From Psychromonas sp030397575 (GTDB lineage Bacteria; Pseudomonadota; Gammaproteobacteria; Enterobacterales; Psychromonadaceae): a stretch of DNA of 64,000 nucleotides. Under the pieces are notes generated by a model. The model was not told the DNA's origin and did no database searches. It saw only the letters and a list, made by a program, of their open reading frames with translations. The stretch's first letter is position 1. The number at the start of each line of letters is the position of its first letter. Below, piece after piece: positions 17,504-26,454 of this stretch. The stretch lies in assembly GCF_046250175.1 (NCBI RefSeq), contig NZ_CP176468.1. One strand, written 5' to 3'. The position numbers and the translations under genes are program-made.

Positions 17504-19783
17504 ATGAGTGAAGTCATAGACATGAGTTTAGAAGGCATAGAGCAATTATCGCTCGCTAAATTTACTGAAGATGCCTACCTTAACTACTCCATGTATGTGA
17601 TCATGGATCGTGCCTTACCGCATATCAGTGACGGTTTAAAACCTGTTCAACGACGTATCGTGTATGCGATGTCTGAATTGGGGTTATCTGCTTTAGCCAA
17701 ATATAAAAAATCAGCACGTACCGTCGGTGACGTATTAGGTAAATACCACCCACATGGCGATAGTGCCTGTTATGAAGCCATGGTATTAATGGCTCAGCCC
17801 TTCTCTTACCGTTATCCATTAATTGATGGTCAAGGTAACTGGGGTGCACCGGACGATCCAAAATCATTTGCTGCGATGCGTTATACGGAATCCCGCTTAT
17901 CTGCATTTTCTGAGCTACTGTTATCAGAAATTGGACAAGGGACTACCGATTGGAAACCTAACTTCGACGGCACCTTAAAAGAACCAGAATTATTACCTGC
18001 ACGTTTACCACATATCCTATTAAATGGAATCACAGGTATTGCCGTTGGTATGGCAACGGATATCCCACCGCATAATGCGCGTGAAGTAGCTGCAGCTTGT
18101 TTACACCTAATCGATAATCCGAAAGCACAACTTGAAGAGTTAATGGAATTTGTACAAGGCCCAGACTACCCTACTGAAGCCGAAATCATTACTCCACGTA
18201 AAGAGATTATCAACATCTACAAAACGGGTCGTGGTAGCTTTAAAAGTCGAGCGGTGTTTACAGTAGAAAATGGTGAAATAGTAGTTACTGCATTACCTCA
18301 TCGTGTGTCAGGCGGTAAAATATTAAAAGATATTGCCAAGCAGATGCAGGATAAAAAACTGCCGATGGTTGCTGATCTACGAGATGAATCTGATCATGAA
18401 AACCCAACTCGTTTGGTTATCATTCCACGCTCAAATCGTATTGATATAGAAGCGTTAATGAATCATCTATTTGCTTCTACTGATTTAGAAGTGAGCCATA
18501 AAGTTAACTTAAACATGTTAGGCCTAAACCAGCGCCCAAGTGTCAAAGGCTTGGTTACCATTCTCAATGAATGGTTAATCTATCGCCGTAACACCGTGCG
18601 TCGCCGTTTACAACATCGTTTAGATAAAATTTTGGCTCGTGTGCATATTTTAGAAGGTTTATTAGTTGCTTACTTAAATATTGATGAAGTCATTGAAATC
18701 ATCCGTACCTATGATGATGCAAAAGCAGAATTAATATCACGCTATGATTTATCTGAAACACAAGCACACGCTATTTTAGAAATTAAACTACGTCAATTAG
18801 CTAAGCTTGAAGAGATTCAAATTCGTGGTGAAATGGCGGAGTTATCGGAAGAGCAGAAAAAGCTAGAGTTATTACTTGGCTCAGACCGTCGTCTTAATAC
18901 CTTAGTGAAAAAAGAGATCAAAGCTGACGCTGAGAAATACGGGGATGATCGCCGCTCTCCTATGGTAGAAAGAGAAGAAGCGAAAGCCTTAACTGAAAAA
19001 GAGTTAATGCCAAGCGAGTCGGTAACCGTCGTCTTATCAACCCAAGGTTGGGTGCGAAGTGCAAAAGGTCATGATGTTGACCCACAAGCATTAAGCTTTA
19101 AAGCGGGTGACGAGTATTTAACCAGCTGCCAAGGTAAGAGTAATCAAAGCTGTTTATTCATTGATACTTCTGGGCGAGTATATTCGCTTGATGCGCATTC
19201 ATTACCTTCCGCACGTACTCAAGGTGAGCCACTTACTGGCCGCTTTAATCAAAATGAAAACGTGCCTTTTGCCTGTGTATTAATGGGTGACGAAACAGAC
19301 CGTTATATTATCAGCAGTGACCACGGTTATGGTTTTATTGCTAATCTAAGCGACATTAATAGCCGTAACAAAAATGGTAAAGCGTTAATCAACTTAACCA
19401 CTAACGCACAGCTTATCGCGCCACAGAAACTGTCTAATAATAAAGATGATTTATGTTTAACCATCAGTAATGAAGGCCGTATGTTGATCTTCCCTGTTGC
19501 TAGCCTTCCAAGTTTAAGTAAAGGTAAAGGCAACAAGATGATTAACATCATGACAGCAAAAGCGACTAAACGAGAAGAGTTTGTTACTATGCTGAAAATT
19601 ATATCGCCTGAGAGTGCTGTCACCCTCCATGCAGGAAAACGCAAGCTCACCCTTAAACCAAATGATTTAGCTCATTATCAAGGTGAACGTGGTCGTCGTG
19701 GCAATAAATTACCACGAGGCCTACAACGCGTTGATAATATTGAAATCATCAATTCTGAACCTGAACAAGAAGAGAATTCATAA
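17504..19783 (+). CDS. parC: DNA topoisomerase IV subunit A
   Basis: Decatenates daughter chromosomes together with ParE. The 759-residue protein shows YAMSELGL and the QRDR region GDVLGKYHPHGDSACYEAM near 75-95 with Ser and Glu in the quinolone-sensitive positions, the active-site tyrosine in AAMRYTESRLS near 125, and a C-terminal beta-propeller domain ending with an acidic tail. It is shorter at the C-terminus than GyrA, as expected for ParC. parE is not in the window. plsC follows after 3 bases, the same pairing as in E. coli. Confidence 0.96.
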   Translation: MSEVIDMSLEGIEQLSLAKFTEDAYLNYSMYVIMDRALPHISDGLKPVQRRIVYAMSELGLSALAKYKKSARTVGDVLGKYHPHGDSACYEAMVLMAQPFSYRYPLIDGQGNWGAPDDPKSFAAMRYTESRLSAFSELLLSEIGQGTTDWKPNFDGTLKEPELLPARLPHILLNGITGIAVGMATDIPPHNAREVAAACLHLIDNPKAQLEELMEFVQGPDYPTEAEIITPRKEIINIYKTGRGSFKSRAVFTVENGEIVVTALPHRVSGGKILKDIAKQMQDKKLPMVADLRDESDHENPTRLVIIPRSNRIDIEALMNHLFASTDLEVSHKVNLNMLGLNQRPSVKGLVTILNEWLIYRRNTVRRRLQHRLDKILARVHILEGLLVAYLNIDEVIEIIRTYDDAKAELISRYDLSETQAHAILEIKLRQLAKLEEIQIRGEMAELSEEQKKLELLLGSDRRLNTLVKKEIKADAEKYGDDRRSPMVEREEAKALTEKELMPSESVTVVLSTQGWVRSAKGHDVDPQALSFKAGDEYLTSCQGKSNQSCLFIDTSGRVYSLDAHSLPSARTQGEPLTGRFNQNENVPFACVLMGDETDRYIISSDHGYGFIANLSDINSRNKNGKALINLTTNAQLIAPQKLSNNKDDLCLTISNEGRMLIFPVASLPSLSKGKGNKMINIMTAKATKREEFVTMLKIISPESAVTLHAGKRKLTLKPNDLAHYQGERGRRGNKLPRGLQRVDNIEIINSEPEQEENS

Positions 19784-19786
19784 ACT

Positions 19787-20530
19787 ATGTTATTTATTAT
19801 CAGAGCAATTTTAATCGTTGCTGTCGTTATTTTAATGAGTGTTTACTCACTATTTTATTGTATTTTGAGTCCGCGTAACCCTAAGAATACTTATCACTTT
19901 GCAATGCTATTCAGTAAGATGTCGCGTTTAGTGGGTTTAAAAGTCACGATTAGAATACCTGAGAGTGCTAAAAATAACGGTTCAGTAGTTTATATTGCTA
20001 ACCACCAAAATAACTACGATATGGTGACCACAACAGGCGCAGTTCAGCCTGGCTCTGTGACTATTGGTAAAAAGAGTTTAGTATTAGTGCCTTTCTTTGG
20101 CATTATCTACTGGTTAACCGGTAACATCTTAATTGACCGCGATAATAAAGATAAATCAAAAAACACTATTACTGACGTGGTTAATCAGATGCGTGCAAAA
20201 GACCTAGCGGTATGGATTTTCCCCGAGGGAACCCGTAGCCGAGGCCGTGGTTTAATGCCATTTAAAATGGGAGCTTTCCATACGGCACTGCAAGCAGGTG
20301 TTAACGTCGTACCTACAGTTATTTCAAACACACATGAGCAAGTGAAACTAAATCGTTGGGACAACGGTGAAGTAATTGTTGAGATGTTAGAGCCAATTGA
20401 TATTACACAATACAAAAAACGTGAAATTCGCCGTTTAATGAATGACTCTCACGAGATCATGCTAGCGAAATATAAGCAACTTAATAAAGAAGTTAATCGC
20501 CCAGATAACAACCTAGGTTGTTGCGATTAA
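19787..20530 (+). CDS. plsC: 1-acyl-sn-glycerol-3-phosphate acyltransferase
   Basis: Acylates lysophosphatidic acid to phosphatidic acid at the inner membrane. An N-terminal membrane helix (residues 1-25), the HX4D motif in NHQNNYD near 76, the FPEGTRSRGRG substrate-binding motif near 145, and the VPTVISN motif IV near 185 are all seen. The 247-residue length matches E. coli PlsC (245). It starts 3 bases after parC and is presumably cotranscribed. The C-terminus is polar (NKEVNRPDNNLGCCD). Confidence 0.95.
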   Translation: MLFIIRAILIVAVVILMSVYSLFYCILSPRNPKNTYHFAMLFSKMSRLVGLKVTIRIPESAKNNGSVVYIANHQNNYDMVTTTGAVQPGSVTIGKKSLVLVPFFGIIYWLTGNILIDRDNKDKSKNTITDVVNQMRAKDLAVWIFPEGTRSRGRGLMPFKMGAFHTALQAGVNVVPTVISNTHEQVKLNRWDNGEVIVEMLEPIDITQYKKREIRRLMNDSHEIMLAKYKQLNKEVNRPDNNLGCCD

Positions 20531-20605
20531 TCACAACACATAAAATACGAGTGGCTGAGCAAAATTCCAGTCAAAACCGTAAACCTTGATATAGAAGAGA
20601 TAAAC

Positions 20606-20971
20606 ATGTCAGAAGAACTTACATTTGAAGATCTATTAGCTGAATTTGCTGAAGAAACTGCGGATATCGTAGAAGCGATCTTAGAAGATGGCAGTAATCC
20701 AGATGCAATTTATATGATCGAGCACCACCTTTCTTGCGACAATTTCGACGTATTGGAAAAAGCGGCAGTGGCTTGTTTCAAAAAAGGATATGAAGTTACC
20801 GATCCAGAAGAACTAGAATTAGAGGATGGCTCAATCATCTTAAGTTTTGACGTGGTTGTTGAAATGAACCTAGATGAAGAAGCAATTTATGAAGATGTAG
20901 AAAGGCTGCTAACTTTGGCGCAATCTTTTGGCATTGATTACGACGGTTGGGGTACTTACCCAGAAGAGTAG
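20606..20971 (+). CDS. rraB: Regulator of ribonuclease E activity B
   Basis: A cytoplasmic inhibitor that binds the RNase E C-terminal scaffold. The 121 residues align well from memory with E. coli RraB: ILEDGSNPDAIYMIEHHLSCDN, KGYEVTDPEELE and IDYDGWGTYPEE near the end. The long acidic tail of the E. coli protein is absent. AGAAGAGATAAAC precedes ATG; the gene lies 75 bp after plsC with its own terminator. Confidence 0.92.
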   Translation: MSEELTFEDLLAEFAEETADIVEAILEDGSNPDAIYMIEHHLSCDNFDVLEKAAVACFKKGYEVTDPEELELEDGSIILSFDVVVEMNLDEEAIYEDVERLLTLAQSFGIDYDGWGTYPEE

Positions 20972-21001
20972 TCAAGACAAACATACAAGCACAACCATAA
21001 A

Positions 21002-21026
21002 AACCAAGCTTGGCTTGGCTTTTTTA
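21002..21026 (+). terminator. Intrinsic terminator of rraB
   Basis: CCAAGC-TTG-GCTTGG followed by CTTTTTT, 30 bases after the stop codon. Confidence 0.85.
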
Positions 21027-21042
21027 TGGCAAGTATAAAATA

Positions 21043-21199
21043 ATACCAATTCCACTAAATATGTTATCTAAGCTTTACGTAGAAAGAATAATCTAATTCA
21101 AGGTGAAATTAACGTAAAAAAACCGCTTTCTCTACGAAATTTATAACAAAGGGATAGGTTTTTTTAACAAAAAAAACAGATAAATTAATTAGTACAACA
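21043..21199 (+). repeat. Degenerate ATACCAATT element
   Basis: Starts ATACCAATTCCACTAAATA and continues with segments such as TCTAATTCAAGGTG, TCTACGAAATTTATAAC and TTAATTAGT that parallel the inside and right arm of the 162 bp element at 12057. The outermost right end is lost. It lies immediately upstream of the 21315-27528 operon. Confidence 0.5.
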
Positions 21200-21314
21200 G
21201 ATGTAAACATAGATAAAATTCACATTATTGATATAAAAAATAACATTCCTATTATATTCTTATGCGTCAATAACTTACTTAAACTATAACATTACTTTTA
21301 TAAAGAGAAACTGC
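21200..21314 (+). promoter_or_regulatory. Likely promoter region of the six-gene biosynthetic operon
   Basis: A very AT-rich 115 bp stretch between the repeat remnant and the first gene. Several TATAAT-like hexamers occur, too many to choose one. No operator palindrome is evident and no regulator gene is adjacent. Confidence 0.35.
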
Positions 21315-22301
21315 ATGGCATTTAAAATCATTTCCAGTGCCACCTACTTACCAGAATCAACCGTGTCTGCCTCTGAGCTAGATAAGCGTCTAAATTTAAA
21401 ACAAGGCACTTGTTCAAAAAGATATGGTGTGGAGTATCGTCATTTTGCAAATGAAAAAGAAAGCTCTGTTTACATGGCTTGCGAAACCATTAAAAAAGCA
21501 TTAAATGATGCAGAACTATGTTTAGCGGATATTGATTTATTGATCAATGCCAGTGCCACCAGCCATCAAGTTTTACCCTACAATGCAGCTAGCATATTAG
21601 CTGAGTTAGATGATCCCAACCATATTGCTAGCATGGATATTAACAGTAGTTGTTTATCTTTTTTATCTGCCCTAGAAATGGCACACTGCGCTTTATCAAC
21701 AGGTCGTTATCAACGTATTTTAATTGTTTCAAGTGAAGTCTCTCGTGTGGGTATTACTTACGATAACCCAGAAATATCTTCTTTATTTGCAGATGGTGCA
21801 GCCGCTTTTATTCTAGAAGCAGACTCTAATTCATTAGGTCTCATTTCAAGTCACTTTAAAACTTACCCTAAAGGTTACGAATATTGCCAAATTAAATCTG
21901 GAGGGAGTTTTTTGCACCCTTCAAAAACAAATTTAGAGACTTTTATGGCTGGCAGTTACTTTCAAATGAATGGGCGTAAAATATTCAAACAAGTCTCTTC
22001 ACTTATTTCAGGCTTTGTCGATGAAGGATTAGAGAAAGCAAAAGCACATAAAAATGACATCCAATTTATCGTGCCACATCAAGCCAGTTACTTAGCCTTA
22101 AAACATATAGAAACACGTTTAGGTTTCGAAAAAACGCAGATGATTAACATCATTGCAAAAATGGGCAATCAAATAGCCACATCAATACCTATTACCTTAG
22201 ATTATCTATTAAAAAATCATACTATTGAGCAAGGCAATAAAATTATGATTTTAGGTACTGGAGCAGGATTATCCTTAGGTATGGCGGTATTATCGATTTG
22301 A
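21315..22301 (+). CDS. 3-oxoacyl-ACP synthase III-like ketosynthase (FabH/OleA superfamily)
   Basis: A condensing enzyme joining an acyl-CoA or acyl starter to a second acyl or malonyl unit. The 328-residue sequence has a full Cys-His-Asn triad: Cys113 in NSSCLSF, His255 in VPHQAS and Asn285 in MGNQIATSIP. This is not necessarily housekeeping FabH: the active-site context (NSSCLSFLSAL) differs from the FabH AAACAGF and looks nearer to the OleA style, and there are no fab genes around. It is the first gene of a six-gene operon, with TGA/TTG junction to the next gene. Substrate unknown. Confidence 0.9.
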   Translation: MAFKIISSATYLPESTVSASELDKRLNLKQGTCSKRYGVEYRHFANEKESSVYMACETIKKALNDAELCLADIDLLINASATSHQVLPYNAASILAELDDPNHIASMDINSSCLSFLSALEMAHCALSTGRYQRILIVSSEVSRVGITYDNPEISSLFADGAAAFILEADSNSLGLISSHFKTYPKGYEYCQIKSGGSFLHPSKTNLETFMAGSYFQMNGRKIFKQVSSLISGFVDEGLEKAKAHKNDIQFIVPHQASYLALKHIETRLGFEKTQMINIIAKMGNQIATSIPITLDYLLKNHTIEQGNKIMILGTGAGLSLGMAVLSI

Positions 22302-23281
22302 AAAACATGCTTATCACTGGTGGAACAGGCATGTTAGGCCAAGCCCTTATTCGTTTGTACTCCTCACAATACGACATCCTTTTTTTAGGCAGAAACCAAA
22401 CCTTAGGCGAGCAAATTGCTAAACAATATAACGCCACTTTTTTAGCGATTGATTTATCAGATATTGAAGCATTAAAAACAAGCTGCCAACACATAGATGT
22501 TGTGGTGCATTGTGCTGCCTTATCAAGTCCATGGGGTAAAAAATCAGACTTTGAAATAGCTAATGTTAAAGGTACTCAAAACATATTATTAGCGGCAGAA
22601 AAAGCCAAGGTAAAAAAGTTTATACATATCTCAACCCCCAGTCTGTACTTTGATTTTAAAAGCCACATAGCGATTAAAGAAACGCAACCACTACCAAATA
22701 CATTTTGTAATGACTATGCTACAACTAAAGCACAAGCTGAACAATGCGTACTAAATAGCTCCTTAACATCAGTTATTTTAAGACCCAGGGGTATTTTTGG
22801 ACCACAAGATCGGGCTATCGCACCTCGCTTATTAAACTTCATTAAAAATAAGACCTTGATGTTACCTTCGACAAGAGATCCGTTAGTTGATTTAACCTAT
22901 GTTGATAACGTTGCCGACGCAATTATATTAGCCATAAAGTCTAACTGTAAAAGTGGTTCAATCTTTAATATTACTAATGGACAACCTGCACATATCCAAA
23001 GTCTATTAACAGTTTTATTAGATGCACTAGCGCCAAATACCAAGATTAAAGGATTAAATTATTACGCAGTAAGCGTATTAGTAAAACTCAATCAGCGAGT
23101 ACATCGATTTATATTAAATAATAAAGAGCCTAGATTAACCGACTACAGCGCCGCACTATTACATTATGATCAAACACTGGACATAACAAAAGCTCAAAAA
23201 GAGCTTGGCTATCAACCTAAAATAACCATTGAAGAAGGGATTATACGTTATGCGAAATGGCATAAAAATCCGACTATTTAA
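22298..23281 (+). CDS. NAD(P)-dependent extended short-chain dehydrogenase/epimerase
   Basis: An extended SDR of 327 residues. The Rossmann glycine motif GGTGMLG is at 8-14, the catalytic Tyr140 and Lys144 in DYATTKAQAE, and ILRPRGIFGPQD near 160 resembles 3-beta-hydroxysteroid dehydrogenase/OleD-type reductases. In this context it plausibly reduces a 3-keto acyl product of the preceding ketosynthase. The start is either TTG at 22298, overlapping the previous stop, or ATG at 22307; the latter leaves just two residues before the first beta strand. Confidence 0.87.
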   Translation: MKNMLITGGTGMLGQALIRLYSSQYDILFLGRNQTLGEQIAKQYNATFLAIDLSDIEALKTSCQHIDVVVHCAALSSPWGKKSDFEIANVKGTQNILLAAEKAKVKKFIHISTPSLYFDFKSHIAIKETQPLPNTFCNDYATTKAQAEQCVLNSSLTSVILRPRGIFGPQDRAIAPRLLNFIKNKTLMLPSTRDPLVDLTYVDNVADAIILAIKSNCKSGSIFNITNGQPAHIQSLLTVLLDALAPNTKIKGLNYYAVSVLVKLNQRVHRFILNNKEPRLTDYSAALLHYDQTLDITKAQKELGYQPKITIEEGIIRYAKWHKNPTI

Positions 23282-24113
23282 AGCAGGCTTTTGTACTCAT
23301 CCTGGGTTTATTGTACAACCCGGAGCTGGCATCAAACCTCAAAAATTTCCCGCAGGTATTGCGTTAATAAAACACCTAACAGAAGGTTATATTTTATTTG
23401 ATACAGGCTATCACCCTGACTTTCATAAAAGTACACGCCCTTTCCCTGAACGATTTTATGCCATGTTAACACCTTGCCATTTAGAACAAGGTGACACTAT
23501 TTTCGACCAAATCAATGCACTCAGTATCGACAAAAGTGAGATTAAGCATTTACTATTATCACATTTCCATGCAGACCATATTGCAGGTATGGTTGACTTC
23601 CCTGACTCAATTATTCACTGCCATCGTGCAGGTTTAAATTACATGCAACAATCCAACCGCATCAATCGTATTAGAAAAGGTTACTTAAATAAACTCGTGC
23701 CAGAGCAAGCACATAAACAATTTTCATTCATTGATACTTTCACACTAGATATTGCAGATATATTAGGATTACCAGAGAAGATCGGTTTATATGCTAAAGA
23801 TTGGTTTGCTGATCAATCTATTTTTATTGTAAATTTACCCGGTCATGCAGCAGGGCATATTGGCTTATTAATTCGTCTCGAAAACACCTTCATTTTTTTA
23901 TTAGCCGATGCTTGCTGGTTAAAAAGCAGTTTAAGTGAAAAGCGAGATCAACATTGGATTGCCAATATACTAAGTGATGATCATAAAGCCTATAAAGACA
24001 CCTTACAAAAACTAAGGCGTTGCTTTGAATTAAGCAATGAATCAGTGACCTTTGTGCCCTCTCATTGTGAAGAAACCATTGAACAATTGATCTCACAAAA
24101 ATGGATCAGTTAA
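23250..24113 (+). CDS. Metallo-beta-lactamase-fold hydrolase
   Basis: A 287-residue metal-dependent hydrolase. The HXHXDH motif (HFHADH, 105-110), the downstream GHAAGH (198-203), Asp220 in LLADACW and a final His in VPSHCE make a complete binuclear site. Related proteins are lactonases and thioesterase-like enzymes; the substrate is unknown. ATG 23250 preceded by AAGGGA is preferred over an in-frame TTG at 23229. It overlaps the preceding gene by 32 bases and ends in TAATG, shared with the next start, so translation is coupled. It may hydrolyse an acyl thioester or lactone intermediate. Confidence 0.87.
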   Translation: MRNGIKIRLFKAGFCTHPGFIVQPGAGIKPQKFPAGIALIKHLTEGYILFDTGYHPDFHKSTRPFPERFYAMLTPCHLEQGDTIFDQINALSIDKSEIKHLLLSHFHADHIAGMVDFPDSIIHCHRAGLNYMQQSNRINRIRKGYLNKLVPEQAHKQFSFIDTFTLDIADILGLPEKIGLYAKDWFADQSIFIVNLPGHAAGHIGLLIRLENTFIFLLADACWLKSSLSEKRDQHWIANILSDDHKAYKDTLQKLRRCFELSNESVTFVPSHCEETIEQLISQKWIS

Positions 24114-25366
24114 TGGAAAGGTTACTGATACTCTTTTATTTTTTACAAACTAAATGTCGTCGCTTTTCTTCAAGAGAAAAGCTATTGAGGTGGCAACAGA
24201 AACAGTTAAAGCGACATTTAACATGGTTATGTCAACATTCCGATTTTTATAAAAGCTATCAAGGTAAACCCTTAAGTGAATTTCCGATCATGAATAAATC
24301 ATTAATGATGGAAAACTTTAACGCTTTAAATACTGAAAATTTAGATCGTGACACCTTATTCAAACTCGCCTTAACAGCTGAAGAAACAAGACAGTTTGAG
24401 CAATCGAGTATCAACAATATCGCCGTCGGTTTATCTACTGGTACTTCAGGGCAACGAGGTCTATTTCTCGCGTCAAAAAATGAGCGTGTTACTTGGACAG
24501 GTACTATTCTTGCAAAACTATTACCCTGCATTACACAAAAACATCGTATTGCACTGTTATTAAGAGCCGATAGTCCTTTGTATCAAACGGCTAATAAAGG
24601 GCGCATTCAATTTCATTATGCAGATATTACACAATCAACAGATCAATGGTTAAATGAATTAAAAGCGTTTAACCCAACAATACTTATTGGTAGCGCACAA
24701 GCGATTCAACTTTGCGCAGCACATCATCAAGGTTTAACACCCCGCACAATTATCTCTGCCGCAGAAGTGCTAACAAAAGAGGATGAACACTTTATTGAAC
24801 AAGCCTTTAATCGCCCAGTTAAGCAAGTTTATCAATGTACAGAAGGTTTTTTAGCGTGCAGTGATGCCAACAATGTCATGCGTTGGAATGAAGATAATAT
24901 CTACATAGAGCATCATTGGTTAAATGCAGAAAAAACACTCTTCTCACCAATCATCACTGATTTTAGGCGTAAAACACAGCCTGTAGTACGTTACCTACTT
25001 GATGATATTATCGAAGTGGGTGATGAAAAAGGTGTTTTTGAACCTATCAAAAGTATTATGGGCCGCAGTTCTGATATTTTACATTTACAAGAAGGCAATC
25101 AATCTGCCTCGATATTACCAGACTTAATCTATCGCACCGTGAGTTACATAAGCGATGAATTGATCGATTATAAAGTGACACAGACGAACTCAAATACTAT
25201 TGAAATTGAAACGGAACATTGGTTTGAAGAAATTAAACAAGGTTTATCAACCCTCTTTTTAAAACAAGGTATTAAGCATACTATCTTTATTCAGAAAACA
25301 GCCCCTAAATGGGACTTAAATAGTAAAAAAAGACGAGTTATTAATTTATATCGTCAAAAAGGTTAA
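24113..25366 (+). CDS. Adenylate-forming enzyme, F390 synthetase/PaaK-like
   Basis: A probable acid-activating ligase of the phenylacetate-CoA ligase/CapK/F390-synthetase group. Visible features are the phosphate-binding loop LSTGTSGQRG near residue 115 and an adenine-site segment VYQCTEGFLA near 245, then DDIIEVG and GRSSDIL toward the C-terminus. About 417 residues with a reduced C-terminal subdomain. ATG 24113 overlaps the preceding stop (TAATG); ATG 24101 in the same frame is an alternative. Basic N-terminus (KCRRFSSREKLLRWQQKQLKRH). Substrate unknown; a fatty or hydroxy acid would fit the neighbours. Confidence 0.82.
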   Translation: MERLLILFYFLQTKCRRFSSREKLLRWQQKQLKRHLTWLCQHSDFYKSYQGKPLSEFPIMNKSLMMENFNALNTENLDRDTLFKLALTAEETRQFEQSSINNIAVGLSTGTSGQRGLFLASKNERVTWTGTILAKLLPCITQKHRIALLLRADSPLYQTANKGRIQFHYADITQSTDQWLNELKAFNPTILIGSAQAIQLCAAHHQGLTPRTIISAAEVLTKEDEHFIEQAFNRPVKQVYQCTEGFLACSDANNVMRWNEDNIYIEHHWLNAEKTLFSPIITDFRRKTQPVVRYLLDDIIEVGDEKGVFEPIKSIMGRSSDILHLQEGNQSASILPDLIYRTVSYISDELIDYKVTQTNSNTIEIETEHWFEEIKQGLSTLFLKQGIKHTIFIQKTAPKWDLNSKKRRVINLYRQKG

Positions 25367-25369
25367 TCT

Positions 25370-26446
25370 ATGAACATCAAAGAGGCTTATCAACAAAGAA
25401 TGAATGCTCAATGGGGACATTTAGTTGATTACTGGTATCCGTTGATTGAAGTGAAAACCTTAGATAAAAAATCAATCACCAAGGTACAAGCCTTTAATGT
25501 TAATTACCTTGTCTGGAAAAATGAGCAAGGTAAGGTTAGTGTATTTTTAGATACCTGCATCCATAAACAATCCCCACTCAGTGTCGGACATTTGGCAAAA
25601 GAAACATTAACTTGCCCTTATCATGGCTGGCAATTTGATCATCAAGGTATTTGTATCAATATTCCCTACTCTAATGATCCGAGCGATTGTAGCAATAAAC
25701 AATTATTAACAATTCCATCAAAGGTTGAAGGTCAACTTGTTTGGTTCTTTCCAAATGGAAATACGCCCAATGCAGAGATTAATAAAAGCACACAACCACA
25801 CTGGCAATATTTGCCTAAAGATCTCATTAAAACAGAAGTGTTTGAATGTAATGAACAAGCTTTGATTGAAAACTTCATGGACTCGCCACATACCAATTTT
25901 ATTCATTCAGGCTTAATACGAAAGCAACAAAAATTAAAAGTCCGCGACATTGCTATTTATTTAGATAAACAACAAACGCTGTACGTCGATCATTTACCAA
26001 GTAAGGAATCACTTGGACCATTTAATTGGTTTATTAATCCTCAAAATAATCCAATTCACCATCAAGATATTTTTGTAACGCCAGCTCATGTAGATATTCA
26101 ATATCAATTTGAAAAAAATAAAACCAACTTTAGAACGCAAATAAGCATCTGTCCTATTGACCCGCACACCACGCGCGCTTTCTTTAAAGTCAGCAGTCAA
26201 TTCAAACGCTTCAACCCTATTATTCGATTTGGTCTTAAATGCTTTTTACCTATTATCTTAAAACAGGATAAAAAGATCGTTGCTTTACAGGCTAACAACC
26301 TTTCAAAATTGACACACTTTAACGGCCAATTTATTCCTTATGATATTTACAGCTATCAAGTAAAGCTATTACGCGAACAAGCCAAAAACAAACAAGCCGC
26401 ACATGGTTTACTTACCTCAATTCACCAAACGTCATTAAAATTGTAG
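25370..26446 (+). CDS. Rieske-type non-heme iron oxygenase
   Basis: A 358-residue oxygenase component. The Rieske [2Fe-2S] ligands are Cys63-X-His65 (DTCIHKQSP) and Cys82-X2-His85 (TCPYHGWQFD). The mononuclear iron site shows the usual ENFMDSPHTNFIHSG arrangement, with bridging Asp171 and ligands His174 and His179. The size and single-subunit form recall VanA-type demethylases or hydroxylases. No ferredoxin or reductase gene is in the operon, so electrons must come from a housekeeping partner. It starts 4 bases after the ligase gene. Confidence 0.9.
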   Translation: MNIKEAYQQRMNAQWGHLVDYWYPLIEVKTLDKKSITKVQAFNVNYLVWKNEQGKVSVFLDTCIHKQSPLSVGHLAKETLTCPYHGWQFDHQGICINIPYSNDPSDCSNKQLLTIPSKVEGQLVWFFPNGNTPNAEINKSTQPHWQYLPKDLIKTEVFECNEQALIENFMDSPHTNFIHSGLIRKQQKLKVRDIAIYLDKQQTLYVDHLPSKESLGPFNWFINPQNNPIHHQDIFVTPAHVDIQYQFEKNKTNFRTQISICPIDPHTTRAFFKVSSQFKRFNPIIRFGLKCFLPIILKQDKKIVALQANNLSKLTHFNGQFIPYDIYSYQVKLLREQAKNKQAAHGLLTSIHQTSLKL

Positions 26447-26454
26447 GTTTTATA

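Noticed and set aside
21315..22301. Housekeeping fabH
   Set aside because: The catalytic triad is present, but active-site context and the non-fatty-acid-synthesis operon argue for a dedicated ketosynthase; the housekeeping fab cluster is not in this window.
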